A DNA stretch of 46,575 nt from Deltaproteobacteria bacterium (lineage in GTDB: Bacteria > Myxococcota > UBA727 > VGSZ01). The stretch spans positions 1 through 46,575 of the forward strand of contig VGSZ01000011.1 in the NCBI GenBank assembly GCA_016874845.1. The letters run 5' to 3'. The position numbers were made by a program, and so were the translations under genes. How positions within the stretch are numbered: position 1 is the first letter of the stretch; each line of letters starts with the position of its first letter. The notes beneath the pieces were generated by a model. The model had not been told where the DNA came from. It searched no databases and worked only from the letters and a program-made list of their open reading frames with translations. Of the stretch, positions 28,143 through 36,651 are shown piece after piece.

Positions 28143-28304
28143 ATGCGGGCGCCGGACTTCTTCGAGGTGGTGATCGCCGTTGGCGCCGCGGTCACCGTGA
28201 TCGGCGCGATCCTCGCGATCCTGTACCGGGTCACCCGCGGCAACGCCGAGGCCGAGCGCATCGAGAAGCTGAAGTCCGAGCTGGTCGAATCGTCGAAGAA
28301 GTGA
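28143..28304 (+). CDS. 53-residue single-pass membrane protein
   Basis: ATG 28143 encodes MRAPDFFEVVIAVGAAVTVI and onward: one hydrophobic helix (VVIAVGAAVTVIGAILAILY) followed by a charged amphipathic helix (EAERIEKLKSELVESSKK). The frame extends upstream without protein-like sequence. The composition contrasts with random high-G+C frames, so I think it is real. Divergent from the exonuclease; the MFS gene follows 82 bp later. Function unknown. Confidence 0.6.
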   Translation: MRAPDFFEVVIAVGAAVTVIGAILAILYRVTRGNAEAERIEKLKSELVESSKK

Positions 28305-28386
28305 CCGCCGCCCGTCCGAGCGGGCCTTGGCCGCGCGGTCTGCTTCACGCCTTGCGCGTCCGCGTCGTCGTCGGCATAGGCGAGCC

Positions 28387-29754
28387 ATGCCGCCCGAGCC
28401 GTCCGAGCCGTCCGAGCCGACCGCGCCGCGCAACGCCACGGCGAGCCCTGTCGCCGTACCACCGACCGTTGCATCGTCGAACCGGGGCGTCCTCGGCGTC
28501 GTCTTCCTGACGCTGTTCCTGGACCTGCTCGGCTTCGGCGTCATCCTTCCGGTGCAGCCGTTCTACGCGAAGAGCTTCGGCGCTTCGGCCGCTCTCGTGA
28601 CGCTGATCAGCGCCGGCTACTCGTTGATGCAGTTCCTGTTCGCGCCGTTCTGGGGACGCCTGTCCGATCGGATCGGTCGGCGGCCCGTCGTCCTGACGTC
28701 GGTGGCGTTCGCCTGCGTCGGCTGGCTCCTGCTCGGCGCGGCGAGCACGCTGTGGATGCTCGTGCTGTCGCGGCTCCTCGCCGGCTTCGGCAACGCGAAC
28801 CTCGGCACGGTGCAGGCCATCGTCGCCGACGTGCTGCCGCCGAAGGATCGCGCGCGCGGCATGGGGATGATCGGCGCCTCGTTCGGGCTCGGCTTCCTCT
28901 TCGGTCCCATCGTCGGCGGCTACGCCAGCGCCCGCTTCGGCATGGCTGCGCCGGCCTTCATCTCCGCGGGGCTCGCGCTGCTGAACCTGGGGCTCGCCGC
29001 CATCCTGCTCAAGGAGACCCACCCGCGCCACGTCGACGGCGGCGCGCGCGGCACACCAACGTTGCCGGCGTCGACGGAAAGACGCTCGCTGTTTCCATTC
29101 GCGGCGATGCGCGAGGCCCTCGCGATCCACGACGCGCGAGCCATGCTCGTCGTCGGCTTCGTCTACGCCGTTGGCTTCTCGCTGATGGAGTCGGCGCTGT
29201 CGCTGTTTGTCGAGCAGGCCTTCGTCCCTCACGACCTGCTCGGCAGCGACGCCGGCAACCGGATGGCGGCGCGGCTGACGATGCAGGTGCTCGTCACCGT
29301 CGGCGTCACCGCAGTGGTCGTGCAGGGCGGGCTCATCCGCCCGATCCGCAAGGCGCTCAGCGAGAAGCAGATGCTCGTCGGCGGCGCGCTGCTCATCGTC
29401 GTTGCCTTCGCCTTCAACGCCGCGCTGCCGCTCTTTGACCACGTCCCCGTCGCGGCGATGTACCCGATCATGGTGGTGCTGTCGGTGGGCAGCGGCCTGT
29501 ACACGACGACCGCGTCGTCGTTGCTGTCGCGCGCCGTCGACGCCGAGCGGCAGGGCTCGGTGCTCGGCGTCGGTCAGTCGATGTCGGCGCTCGGGCGCAT
29601 CCTTGGCCCGGCGGTGGCAGGCACGCTGCTGACCCTGTGGCCCGGGCTGCCGTTTGGCGTCGGTGCCGCGCTGCTGCTCGTCGCCGCCCTGGTCGCCACG
29701 ACGGTGAAGACGCCTGTCGACGACGAGCGCGCCCCCGCCGGCGTCGCACACTGA
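28387..29754 (+). CDS. MFS transporter, TetA-like drug:proton antiporter family
   Basis: I start at ATG 28387 (455 residues); this gives a Pro/Glu-rich N-terminus (PPEPSEPSEPTAP) before the first helix (LGVVFLTLFLDLLGFGVILP). Motif A of the major facilitator superfamily is plain (GRLSDRIGRRPVVL, about 93-106), motif C-like glycines follow (GASFGLGFLFGPIVGG), and 12 hydrophobic segments can be traced. The closest named pattern is the TetA/class-1 DHA1 group. The substrate cannot be read from sequence, and no resistance or regulatory gene is adjacent, so calling it a tetracycline pump would be unsafe. Confidence 0.9.
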   Translation: MPPEPSEPSEPTAPRNATASPVAVPPTVASSNRGVLGVVFLTLFLDLLGFGVILPVQPFYAKSFGASAALVTLISAGYSLMQFLFAPFWGRLSDRIGRRPVVLTSVAFACVGWLLLGAASTLWMLVLSRLLAGFGNANLGTVQAIVADVLPPKDRARGMGMIGASFGLGFLFGPIVGGYASARFGMAAPAFISAGLALLNLGLAAILLKETHPRHVDGGARGTPTLPASTERRSLFPFAAMREALAIHDARAMLVVGFVYAVGFSLMESALSLFVEQAFVPHDLLGSDAGNRMAARLTMQVLVTVGVTAVVVQGGLIRPIRKALSEKQMLVGGALLIVVAFAFNAALPLFDHVPVAAMYPIMVVLSVGSGLYTTTASSLLSRAVDAERQGSVLGVGQSMSALGRILGPAVAGTLLTLWPGLPFGVGAALLLVAALVATTVKTPVDDERAPAGVAH

Positions 29755-29812
29755 CCGACCGCCGCGTCCACCGCGGCGACCAGCACGCCCGACGACGACG
29801 ACGCGCCGATCG

Positions 29813-30607
29813 TCACCGAAACGTCTCGTCGTCGAGCTGCGGCGGCGGCGCCCGCGCGATCGCGCTCATCTGGCGGCCGGTGTTCCCGTGCTCGCGGCGG
29901 TGCGAGAAGTAGAGCGCCGCCTGCTCGACGGTGCACCCGCCGACGACGTCGACGCGCTCGACGCCCGCCTGCTTTAGCAGGCGCGCGCACAGGCCCGCGA
30001 GGTCGACACAGGCGCGATCGCCCCGGCCGGCGACGACGAGGCCGTCGACGTCGACAACGGCGGCGGCGGCGGCGACGACCTCGGGGCCGACCTCGAAGGC
30101 GCGCGGGCCGATGCAGGGCCCCACGGCGGCGACCAGGCGCGCGGGCTCCACGCCCGCGCCGTCGACGAGCGCCCGAACGGTCGCCGCGATCACGCCGCCC
30201 ACCGCGCCGCGCCAGCCGGCGTGGGCGGCACCGACGGCCGAGCCGTCGTCCACGGCGAGCAAGATCGGGGCACAGTCGGCGGTGCGCACGCCCACGCCCG
30301 CGCCGTGGACGCGGGTGACGAGGGCATCGGCAGCGCGGGCGGCGACGTCGTCGAGGTCGCTGTCGTCGCCAACGATGACGACGTCGCGCCCATGCACCTG
30401 GTTCGCCGAAAACAGCGCGTGCTTGCCGATGCCGAGCTGGAAGCGCACGCGGGCGAGGTTCTCGTCGACGCGGGCGGGCGCGTCGCTGACGGCGTGGCTG
30501 GTGTTCAGGCCGGTCCACGGCGACGGCGACGTGCCGCCCGTGCGACCGAAGAACCGGTGGCTGACGCCGGGCACCTGCGAGAGATGGGGCGACACGATCC
30601 CGAGCAT
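29813..30607 (-). CDS. pgeF: PgeF/YfiH (DUF152, multicopper-like) protein
   Basis: ATG 30605-30607 shares one base with the ubiB stop (TGATG), so translation is coupled. The 264-residue product has the family's zinc-site motifs in order: NQVHGRDVV, TADCAPILL and AAHAGWRGAVGG, then GPCIGP. Members act on peptidoglycan precursors by hydrolysing wrongly incorporated L-Ser (PgeF in E. coli) or on purine nucleosides (LACC1-type); sequence alone does not separate the two activities. No signal peptide, so cytoplasmic. Second gene of the ubiB-pgeF operon. Confidence 0.92.
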   Translation of the reverse strand: MLGIVSPHLSQVPGVSHRFFGRTGGTSPSPWTGLNTSHAVSDAPARVDENLARVRFQLGIGKHALFSANQVHGRDVVIVGDDSDLDDVAARAADALVTRVHGAGVGVRTADCAPILLAVDDGSAVGAAHAGWRGAVGGVIAATVRALVDGAGVEPARLVAAVGPCIGPRAFEVGPEVVAAAAAVVDVDGLVVAGRGDRACVDLAGLCARLLKQAGVERVDVVGGCTVEQAALYFSHRREHGNTGRQMSAIARAPPPQLDDETFR

Positions 30608-32343
30608 CAGCGTGGTCTCCACAGCGACACGACGAACGACGCCGTGGCAGCAAACGCGATCCCGAAGGCCACCAACGAGATCGGGGTCATCCCGAGCGCG
30701 ACGTGGGGCCCGTGCTCCATGGCCAGCGCGCCAGTGACGGCCCCGGCCGCCGCGAGCACCGCCAGCCCGAGCCGGTTCAGCGCCTGTGACAGCCGCGCGG
30801 CGACGTCGTCGAGGCGCTCGTGGCGCAGGCGCACCCGCAGGTCGCCGGCCTCGACCTTCTCGACGATCCGCTCCAGCGTCGACGGCAGCGCCCACAACAG
30901 GTCGATGACCCTCACGCCCTCGACCAGCGCCTTCTGCTTCACGCGGTCGACGCTGTAGCGGTCGCGAACCAGCGCTTCGATGTACGGCCGCGCCGCCTCG
31001 ACAGGGTTGATGCCAGCAGCCACCGAGCGGGCGAGCCCCTCGGTGGTAACCATCGCCTTGAACATCATCGTGAAGTCGGCAGGCAGGCGGATGCCGTGCT
31101 TCACCGCGCCGGCCGCGAGGTCGCGAAAGAACGCCGCCAAATCCCACTGTTCGAGCTCACGCCCGACGATGTGCCGCTCGAGCACGTCGACGACCTCCGC
31201 CTCGAACGCCGGATAGTCCACCGACGTTCCCGGACGGCCGATGGAGAACCACAGGCGGGCGACGTTCTCGAGGTCCTCGCTCATCAACGAGAACAGCACG
31301 TCGACCATGCGCTCGCGGTTCTGCCGGCTCAGGCGGCCGACCATGCCGAAGTCGATGAGCCCCAGCCGGCCGCCGTCCTCGACGAAAACGTTCCCCGGGT
31401 GCAGGTCGCCGTGGAAGAAGCCGTCCTTGAACAGCATCTGGTAGGCGGCGTCGAGGTAGACGTGGGCGACGTCCCGGCGCTCAACTTCGTCGTGCAGGGC
31501 GGTGAGCTTGCGCCCGCGGATGCGCTCCATCGTCAGCACCTGGCGTGATGACAACGCCGGAAAGACCGCCGGGATGTGGACGCGCGGCTTGTCCTTGAAG
31601 TTGCGCTGAAAGCGCTCCAGAGACTGCCGCTCGACGTCGAAGTCGAGCTCGCGGCGCAGCGAGGTCTCGAACTCGCGCACCATGCCGCGCAGGTCGAAGG
31701 TCTCGGTCTCAGGGAAGATGGCGTTGACCTGCTCGACGAGGAACCGCAGCAGCGACAGGTCGGCCTCGATCACCGGGCGCAGCCCCGGGCGCTGCACCTT
31801 GACGACGACCTCGGTGCCGTCCTTCAGCGTCGCGGCGTGCACCTGGGCGATGGACGCCGAGGCGAGCGGCGCATCGTCGAACGCGGCGAACAGGGCGTCG
31901 ACGGGCTGCCCGAATGCGAGCTCGACGGTGCGCCGCACCTCGTCGGATGGGACGGCGGCGACTTGGTCCTGCAGCGACTGCAGGCGCTTGACGAACTCGT
32001 AGGGGATGAGGTCAGGCCGCGTCGACAGGATCTGACCGAATTTGACGAAGGTGGGGCCAAGCTCCTCGAGCATGGCGACGAGGCGGGTAGCCAGGTCGAG
32101 CTTCGTCGACAGCGACGGCGCCTCGGCGTCACCGATCAGCTCCTTGCGGGCCGACTCGCGCTGAAACGCCTCGTGGTCGGCGCGCGACTGCAGGAGCTGC
32201 GAGAAGCCGTGGCGGGCGACGATGCCAGCGATGCGGCGGGCCCGCGCCGCGTCCTTGACCACGGTCAGCAGCGTCTGCGTGCTCGAATACAGCGTCCGGA
32301 TCAGCGAACGGCTGCGGGGCTCCTCGTCCATCGGGGGCACCAT
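30607..32343 (-). CDS. ubiB: ABC1/UbiB-family atypical kinase
   Basis: The 578-residue protein has the UbiB hallmarks: KFGQILSTRPDLIP (KxGQ motif), SIAQVHAATLKDGTEVVVKV, FFHGDLHPGNVFV (catalytic loop) and LIDFGMVG (metal-binding), and two C-terminal membrane helices (LGLAVLAAAGAVTGALAM and SLVAFGIAFAATASFVV). UbiB proteins are ATPases needed for ubiquinone or related isoprenoid-quinone synthesis. ATG 32341-32343 is used; a second ATG four codons downstream is equally possible. Divergent from der across a region holding a 30-bp palindrome; coupled to pgeF downstream. Confidence 0.93.
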   Translation of the reverse strand: MVPPMDEEPRSRSLIRTLYSSTQTLLTVVKDAARARRIAGIVARHGFSQLLQSRADHEAFQRESARKELIGDAEAPSLSTKLDLATRLVAMLEELGPTFVKFGQILSTRPDLIPYEFVKRLQSLQDQVAAVPSDEVRRTVELAFGQPVDALFAAFDDAPLASASIAQVHAATLKDGTEVVVKVQRPGLRPVIEADLSLLRFLVEQVNAIFPETETFDLRGMVREFETSLRRELDFDVERQSLERFQRNFKDKPRVHIPAVFPALSSRQVLTMERIRGRKLTALHDEVERRDVAHVYLDAAYQMLFKDGFFHGDLHPGNVFVEDGGRLGLIDFGMVGRLSRQNRERMVDVLFSLMSEDLENVARLWFSIGRPGTSVDYPAFEAEVVDVLERHIVGRELEQWDLAAFFRDLAAGAVKHGIRLPADFTMMFKAMVTTEGLARSVAAGINPVEAARPYIEALVRDRYSVDRVKQKALVEGVRVIDLLWALPSTLERIVEKVEAGDLRVRLRHERLDDVAARLSQALNRLGLAVLAAAGAVTGALAMEHGPHVALGMTPISLVAFGIAFAATASFVVSLWRPR

Positions 32344-32382
32344 ACTGCGGACCCCGCGGCCCGCCCACGGCCCCGCGCGCTT

Positions 32383-32412
32383 GCCGTGGCGCGACCGCGG
32401 TCGCGCCACGGC
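32383..32412. promoter_or_regulatory. 30-bp perfect palindrome between ubiB and der
   Basis: The arm GCCGTGGCGCGACCG (32383-32397) meets its exact complement at 32398-32412 with no spacer, so it is fully symmetric. It lies 40 bp from the ubiB start and 55 bp from the der start, in the position of a shared operator or cruciform. Too G+C-rich to be a core promoter element. Confidence 0.55.
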
Positions 32413-32466
32413 GCCGCCGTCGGCGACCCTTTGACGACCCGTATCGGCGCGCACAGGGTGGATGAC

Positions 32467-34188
32467 ATGCGCGCGCCCGTCCTCGCTGTCGTCGGCCGAC
32501 CCAATGTCGGCAAGAGCACCCTTTTCAACCGGCTTGCCGGGCGGCGGATCGCCATCGTCGAGGACATGCCCGGCGTGACCCGCGATCGCCTGTACGCACA
32601 GTGCCGCGCCGACCTCGATGGCGACGATGTGCTCTTCACGATCATCGACACCGGCGGCTTCGAGCCCGAGCCGTCGTCGGTGCTCTTTGCGCTGGTGCGT
32701 GAGCAGACCCGGCTCGCCATCGAAGAGGCCGACGTGATCATCCATGTCGTCGACGCGCAGCTCGGCCTGCACCCCGACGATGTCACCGTCGCGCGGATGC
32801 TGCGCAGGAGCGGGCGCCCGGTGCTCGTCGTCGCCAACAAGGTCGACCACGTGAAGCACGAGGCTCTCACCGGCGAGCTGTTCGCGCTGGGCGTCGACAC
32901 CGTGCTGCCGGTCAGCGCCGCCCACGGCCGCGGCATCGACGACCTCCTGCAAGCCTGCTTCACCGCCCTGCCCGCGGCGCTGCAGGACGGCGCCCGCGCC
33001 GCCGCCGTCGAGGCCGACGAAGACGCGCCCCTCGACGACGACGCTCTCGACCGCGCTCTCGACGACGCCGAGAGCGAGCTCGACGCCCTCGAAGGCGAAG
33101 GGTCCCCGCGGACCGAACAAGACGAGGACGACGAGGACGGCGACGGCGACCAGGGAGAGACCAACCCGTCGCCGCCGCAGAGCCGCCTCTTGCGCGCCGT
33201 GCCCGAGGTGCTGCGCCTCGCCGTCGTCGGACGGCCCAATGCCGGTAAGTCGAGCTTCGTGAACAAGCTGCTCGGCGAGGAGCGCCACCTGGTCTCCGAA
33301 GTCGCCGGCACGACGATGGACGCCGTCGACAGCTTCGTCGAATACGGCGGCGCGCGCTTCCGGGTCATCGACACCGCCGGCATCCGCCGCAAGCGCAGCA
33401 TCAGCGCCCGCGTCGAGCAGTACGCCGTCGTGGCCGCGCTGCGCGGCATGGATCGCGCCGACGTCGTGCTGCACCTCATCGACGCCGCCGCGGGCCTCAC
33501 TGAGCAGGACAAGCGCATCGCCGCCTTCGTCGAGGACAAGGGCAAGGCGGTGGTGCTCGTCATCAACAAGTGGGATCTGGCGAAGGACAAGGACCTCGAC
33601 GCCGACTCGTACGCAGCCCAGCTGCGCGACGCGATGCCGTTCGTCGACCACGCGCCTGTCCGCTTCGTCTCGGCGAAGACCGGCAAGCGCGTTCACGACG
33701 TGCTGTCGACGGCGACGGACCTCGCGAAGCGCCACTTCCAGCGCATCTCAACGAGCCAGGTGAACAAGGTCCTGCAGGAGGCGGTGACCGTACACCAGCC
33801 GCCGATGGTGAAGGGCAAGCGCGTGCGCCTGTACTTCGCGACGCAGGTGAAGACCGCGCCGCCGACCTTCGTCATCGCCACCAATGACGTGCAGGGCGTG
33901 CACTTCAGCTACCGGCGCTTCCTGATCAACCAGCTGCGCGAGGCCTTCGACTTCGGCGGCGCGCCCGTGCGCCTGATCTTCCGCCGTCGCGACGGCGACC
34001 GCCTGAAGAACTTGTCGCCGGCGCAGAAGCGCAACCGCAAGCTCAAGCGCGAAGAGAACGATCCGCCGCCCTCGCGTGCGCCGGCCCGGGGGGAGCCGAA
34101 GGCGAGCCCGGACACGTCGAAGTCGAGGTCGCCGAAGTCGAGGTCGTCGAAGGCGTCGAAGGCGACGCGCAAGGCCGCCACTCGTTGA
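32467..34188 (+). CDS. der: Ribosome-biogenesis GTPase Der (EngA)
   Basis: Der has two tandem GTPase domains and a KH-like domain and is needed for 50S maturation. Domain 1: GRPNVGKSTLFN, PGVTRD, DTGG, NKVD. Domain 2: GRPNAGKSSFVN, AGTTMD, DTAG, NKWD. The KH-like part runs from about residue 440 (VTVHQPPMVKGKRVRLYFATQ). The gene starts at ATG 32467, matching the conserved MRAPVLAVVGRPNVGKST; the frame continues upstream only as noise. At 573 residues it is some 80 longer than E. coli Der. The excess is an acidic linker between the GTPase domains (about 178-240) and a basic, Ser-rich tail (SKSRSPKSRSSKAS). The YihY-like gene follows 28 bp downstream. Confidence 0.96.
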   Translation: MRAPVLAVVGRPNVGKSTLFNRLAGRRIAIVEDMPGVTRDRLYAQCRADLDGDDVLFTIIDTGGFEPEPSSVLFALVREQTRLAIEEADVIIHVVDAQLGLHPDDVTVARMLRRSGRPVLVVANKVDHVKHEALTGELFALGVDTVLPVSAAHGRGIDDLLQACFTALPAALQDGARAAAVEADEDAPLDDDALDRALDDAESELDALEGEGSPRTEQDEDDEDGDGDQGETNPSPPQSRLLRAVPEVLRLAVVGRPNAGKSSFVNKLLGEERHLVSEVAGTTMDAVDSFVEYGGARFRVIDTAGIRRKRSISARVEQYAVVAALRGMDRADVVLHLIDAAAGLTEQDKRIAAFVEDKGKAVVLVINKWDLAKDKDLDADSYAAQLRDAMPFVDHAPVRFVSAKTGKRVHDVLSTATDLAKRHFQRISTSQVNKVLQEAVTVHQPPMVKGKRVRLYFATQVKTAPPTFVIATNDVQGVHFSYRRFLINQLREAFDFGGAPVRLIFRRRDGDRLKNLSPAQKRNRKLKREENDPPPSRAPARGEPKASPDTSKSRSPKSRSSKASKATRKAATR

Positions 34189-34216
34189 GGTCGTCGTTGA
34201 CGCACGGGGCATCACG

Positions 34217-35257
34217 GTGAGCATCCGCGCGCAGCTCAGGGCGCTCGCCGACAACCCGCGCCTGCTCTCGCGGGTCGACGTCGTCCGGCGGCTCGCCGCC
34301 GCCTTGCACGATCGCCTGCGGCGACATCCGATCGTCGGCGAGATCTACGAGGTCGTCGACGGCGTGTTCTTCGATTACGGCCGCGACCACAGCGCGATGT
34401 ATGCCGGCGCGCTCGCGTTCTACGCCATCCTGTCGTTGGTGCCGCTCACGGTGCTGCTCGCCAGCGTCCTTGGCTACGTGCTCGCGGCGGGCACACCCGC
34501 CGACCTCGACGCCGCTCTCGGCGAGGTCATCCGGCAGCTGAAGAAGGTCGTGCCCTACCTGCAGCCCTCGCTGGCCGACGACCTGCGCGCGGTCGTCGAG
34601 CACCGCAGCCGCCTCGGCCTGCTGGGCTTCATCGCGCTGCTGTGGGCCGCCGCCGAGGTCTTCCGCGGCGTTGAATTCGCCACCGCCCGGATCTTCGCGC
34701 GCGTCGACGACCACGACGATCCCGACCACAAGAAGACCGCGCCGCGCTCGGTGTTCAAGACCAAGCTGCTGTTCGGCGCCGTCGCCACGGCGGCGGTGCT
34801 GACCTTCGCGATCCTGCGACTGCTCGGCGCGGCCTTCATCCATATGCAACGCGAGCTGCGGCTGCCGTCGTGGCTCACGACGCTGCTCGGCGATCCCCTC
34901 GGCGAAGGCACACCGCTGTCATCGGCGGTGACGTTCCTCGCGATCACGGCGGCGTTCGTCGTCGTGGTGCGCGTGTTCTCGCCCCACCGGGTGCAGGCCC
35001 GCTACGCCTGGTTCGGGGGCGCCCTGTTCACGACCTTCTTCGAGATCGCCCACTTCGGCTACGACCTGTACCTGCGGCGACTCACCAACATCAGCGCGAT
35101 GTACGGCTCGTTCGCGACGCTCATCGTGCTCGTGTTGTGGATGTACTATTGTGCGTCGCTGCTTTTGTTCTGCTGCCACGCCGTCAAGGTCGCCCAGCGC
35201 CGCTTCACCGTCGGGCCGCGGTGGCCCAAGGACGGGCGCCTGCTGTTCCTGGGCTGA
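34217..35257 (+). CDS. YihY/BrkB (RNase BN-annotated) membrane protein
   Basis: GTG 34217 follows GGGG by 7 bases; the 346-residue product has the family's N-terminal cue (DHSAMYAGALAFYAILSLVPL) and about six membrane helices, ending with FATLIVLVLWMYYCASLLLF. YihY/BrkB proteins are inner-membrane proteins of unknown function often mis-annotated as ribonuclease BN. A loop rich in Asp/His (RVDDHDDPDHKK) between helices is unusual. It is downstream of der on the same strand and convergent with the M20-like gene, 39 bp apart. Confidence 0.88.
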   Translation: MSIRAQLRALADNPRLLSRVDVVRRLAAALHDRLRRHPIVGEIYEVVDGVFFDYGRDHSAMYAGALAFYAILSLVPLTVLLASVLGYVLAAGTPADLDAALGEVIRQLKKVVPYLQPSLADDLRAVVEHRSRLGLLGFIALLWAAAEVFRGVEFATARIFARVDDHDDPDHKKTAPRSVFKTKLLFGAVATAAVLTFAILRLLGAAFIHMQRELRLPSWLTTLLGDPLGEGTPLSSAVTFLAITAAFVVVVRVFSPHRVQARYAWFGGALFTTFFEIAHFGYDLYLRRLTNISAMYGSFATLIVLVLWMYYCASLLLFCCHAVKVAQRRFTVGPRWPKDGRLLFLG

Positions 35258-35296
35258 AGGTCCGGCGGGCGCTTGACTGCCGCGCTCGACCCGGTC

Positions 35297-36592
35297 TCAG
35301 CGTCCGCCGAGGACGTCCTCGACGACGGCGAGCACGAGGCGCGCGCCAGCCACCAGCGCAAAAACGTCGACGGCGTCGTCGCGAGCGCCCCTGCGGGCGC
35401 GCTGGGCCGGGTGGGTGAGCACCGGCACGGCGCCGACGCAGGCGAGGCCCCGACGCCGCAACGGCGCGCACGCCGACGGCCCCGGCGCGGTCGACATCGT
35501 CGGCGCGACGATCGTCGGCCGCGCCGTCGTGCTCATCGCAGTCGTCGTGGTCGTCGTCGTCGTATGCGCGCGGAGCGCCCGAGCCACCGGCGCGTCCCAG
35601 ATCGTCGCGGAGGCATCACCGGCGCGCTCCACATCGACCACGACGGACGGGTCGTCGACGGCGCGCACGATGTCGTCGCGGGCGCTGGTCAGGGCACGGC
35701 CGGGCAACACCCGACAGCGCAGTCGCGCCGGGGAGGACGCCATATCGCGGGGCGCCGGAAAGTCGACGAGGCCGCAGCGGTCGACGACGAAGGCCCTTCG
35801 GTCGGGGTCATTGGCGAGGGTGCGGGCGTCAGCGCGCAGCAGGCCGAGGGGGCCTTCGGCTGGCAGCAACGCGAGCCGGTCGGCGATCACGACCGGCAGC
35901 CGTGGCGGAGGCGCCCATGTCACCACCCGACCCGTCGCGGCAAGCAGCCGATCGACGTCCGGGGGACTCACGCGCAGTGCGACATCGAGCCAACCGGGGT
36001 CGACGAGGACGACGTCGAGGACGCTCCCGGCGTCGCCGGCGGTGAACGTGCCTTCGGCGACCCAGACGTGCTCCACCGTCGGCGGCAGCAGGGCGTCGAT
36101 GTCGCTGTCGTCCTCGCCCGCCACGACCACCACCGGGGCCGATGGCAGGGCGGCCGCGGCGGTCAGGAACAGCGCAAGCCCGGCGAGCCCCTGGGCGCCG
36201 CAGCCGAGCACGCGAAGCGGCTCGCCACCCACGACGCCGGCCTCGCGGTCGGCGCAGCTCTCGACGTCTCCGAGCCGAACGACGAGCGCGAGCCGCGCCG
36301 TCGGCAGGCCCGCGCGCAGCCCGCGCCCACCCTCGACGACCTCGACGCCGGCAGCCGCGAGGTCGTCGACCAGTCGTCCGCGCAGGACGTCGCGGGATGT
36401 GTTCCAGGCACGTATGACAGCAGCCAGGCGGGGCACGACCCCGGCGATGTCGTGGTCACCCCGCGCCGGCGCGACGACGGCCGGCGGCGCGACCGCGGGG
36501 GCAACGCATCCGATCACCGCCGCCGCGAACGCCGCCCCGCAGAGCGCCACGGCGAACGCGCCGCCCGTTGCGAGGGCGCCATGACGAGACAC
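35297..36592 (-). CDS. Exported lipoprotein resembling a degenerate M20 peptidase
   Basis: The 431-residue product starts with GTG 36590-36592 and a lipoprotein signal ending in AVIGC. The order of elements follows the M20/M25 metallopeptidase fold: VDDLAAAGVEVVEGG, then VVRLGDVE, then LGCGAQGLAGLALFLTAA, then VVVVAGEDDSD, and late RLRCRVLPGR...DDIVRAVDDPSVVVDVE, like the R(V/I)LPG...I...DP.V.V strand of M20 C-termini. The zinc ligands are missing where they should be (HxD reads LGD, D of GRGxxD reads GAQG, EE reads EDDSD), so it is probably catalytically dead. After that comes a poly-Thr stretch (HTTTTTTTTAMSTT) and an unrecognised tail. A family-level call made from pattern order, with moderate certainty. 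No Shine-Dalgarno is accessible because the start abuts a long hairpin. Confidence 0.55.
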   Translation of the reverse strand: MSRHGALATGGAFAVALCGAAFAAAVIGCVAPAVAPPAVVAPARGDHDIAGVVPRLAAVIRAWNTSRDVLRGRLVDDLAAAGVEVVEGGRGLRAGLPTARLALVVRLGDVESCADREAGVVGGEPLRVLGCGAQGLAGLALFLTAAAALPSAPVVVVAGEDDSDIDALLPPTVEHVWVAEGTFTAGDAGSVLDVVLVDPGWLDVALRVSPPDVDRLLAATGRVVTWAPPPRLPVVIADRLALLPAEGPLGLLRADARTLANDPDRRAFVVDRCGLVDFPAPRDMASSPARLRCRVLPGRALTSARDDIVRAVDDPSVVVDVERAGDASATIWDAPVARALRAHTTTTTTTTAMSTTARPTIVAPTMSTAPGPSACAPLRRRGLACVGAVPVLTHPAQRARRGARDDAVDVFALVAGARLVLAVVEDVLGGR

Positions 36593-36633
36593 GAAGGCCG
36601 CGTCCGCGCGCAGTCGCGCGGACGCGGCCTTCG
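36592..36633 (-). terminator. 19-bp perfect hairpin between the PPIase and M20-like genes
   Basis: Arms 36592-36610 and 36615-36633 pair perfectly over 19 bp around a 4-base loop. Reading leftward it comes 18 bases after the PPIase stop and ends on the first base of the GTG start of the next gene. No T-run follows. It could terminate the PPIase mRNA or block translation of the downstream gene. Confidence 0.6.
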
Positions 36634-36651
36634 CCGCCAGAGCGGCCGCTG

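Noticed and set aside
28387-29754. Tetracycline resistance gene tetA
   Set aside because: Only the general TetA-like MFS pattern is visible; no tetR-type gene or mobile context accompanies it.
30607-33735. Extending ubiB to a 1042-codon protein
   Set aside because: The extra N-terminal part is antisense to der; the UbiB fold begins at ATG 32341-32343.
31576-34188. Extending der upstream to an 870-codon protein
   Set aside because: The extra part is antisense to ubiB; Der begins at ATG 32467 with its first P-loop immediately after.
34217-35257. Ribonuclease BN
   Set aside because: The family label is historical; YihY/BrkB proteins are membrane proteins with no nuclease motif, and true RNase BN (RNase Z) is unrelated.
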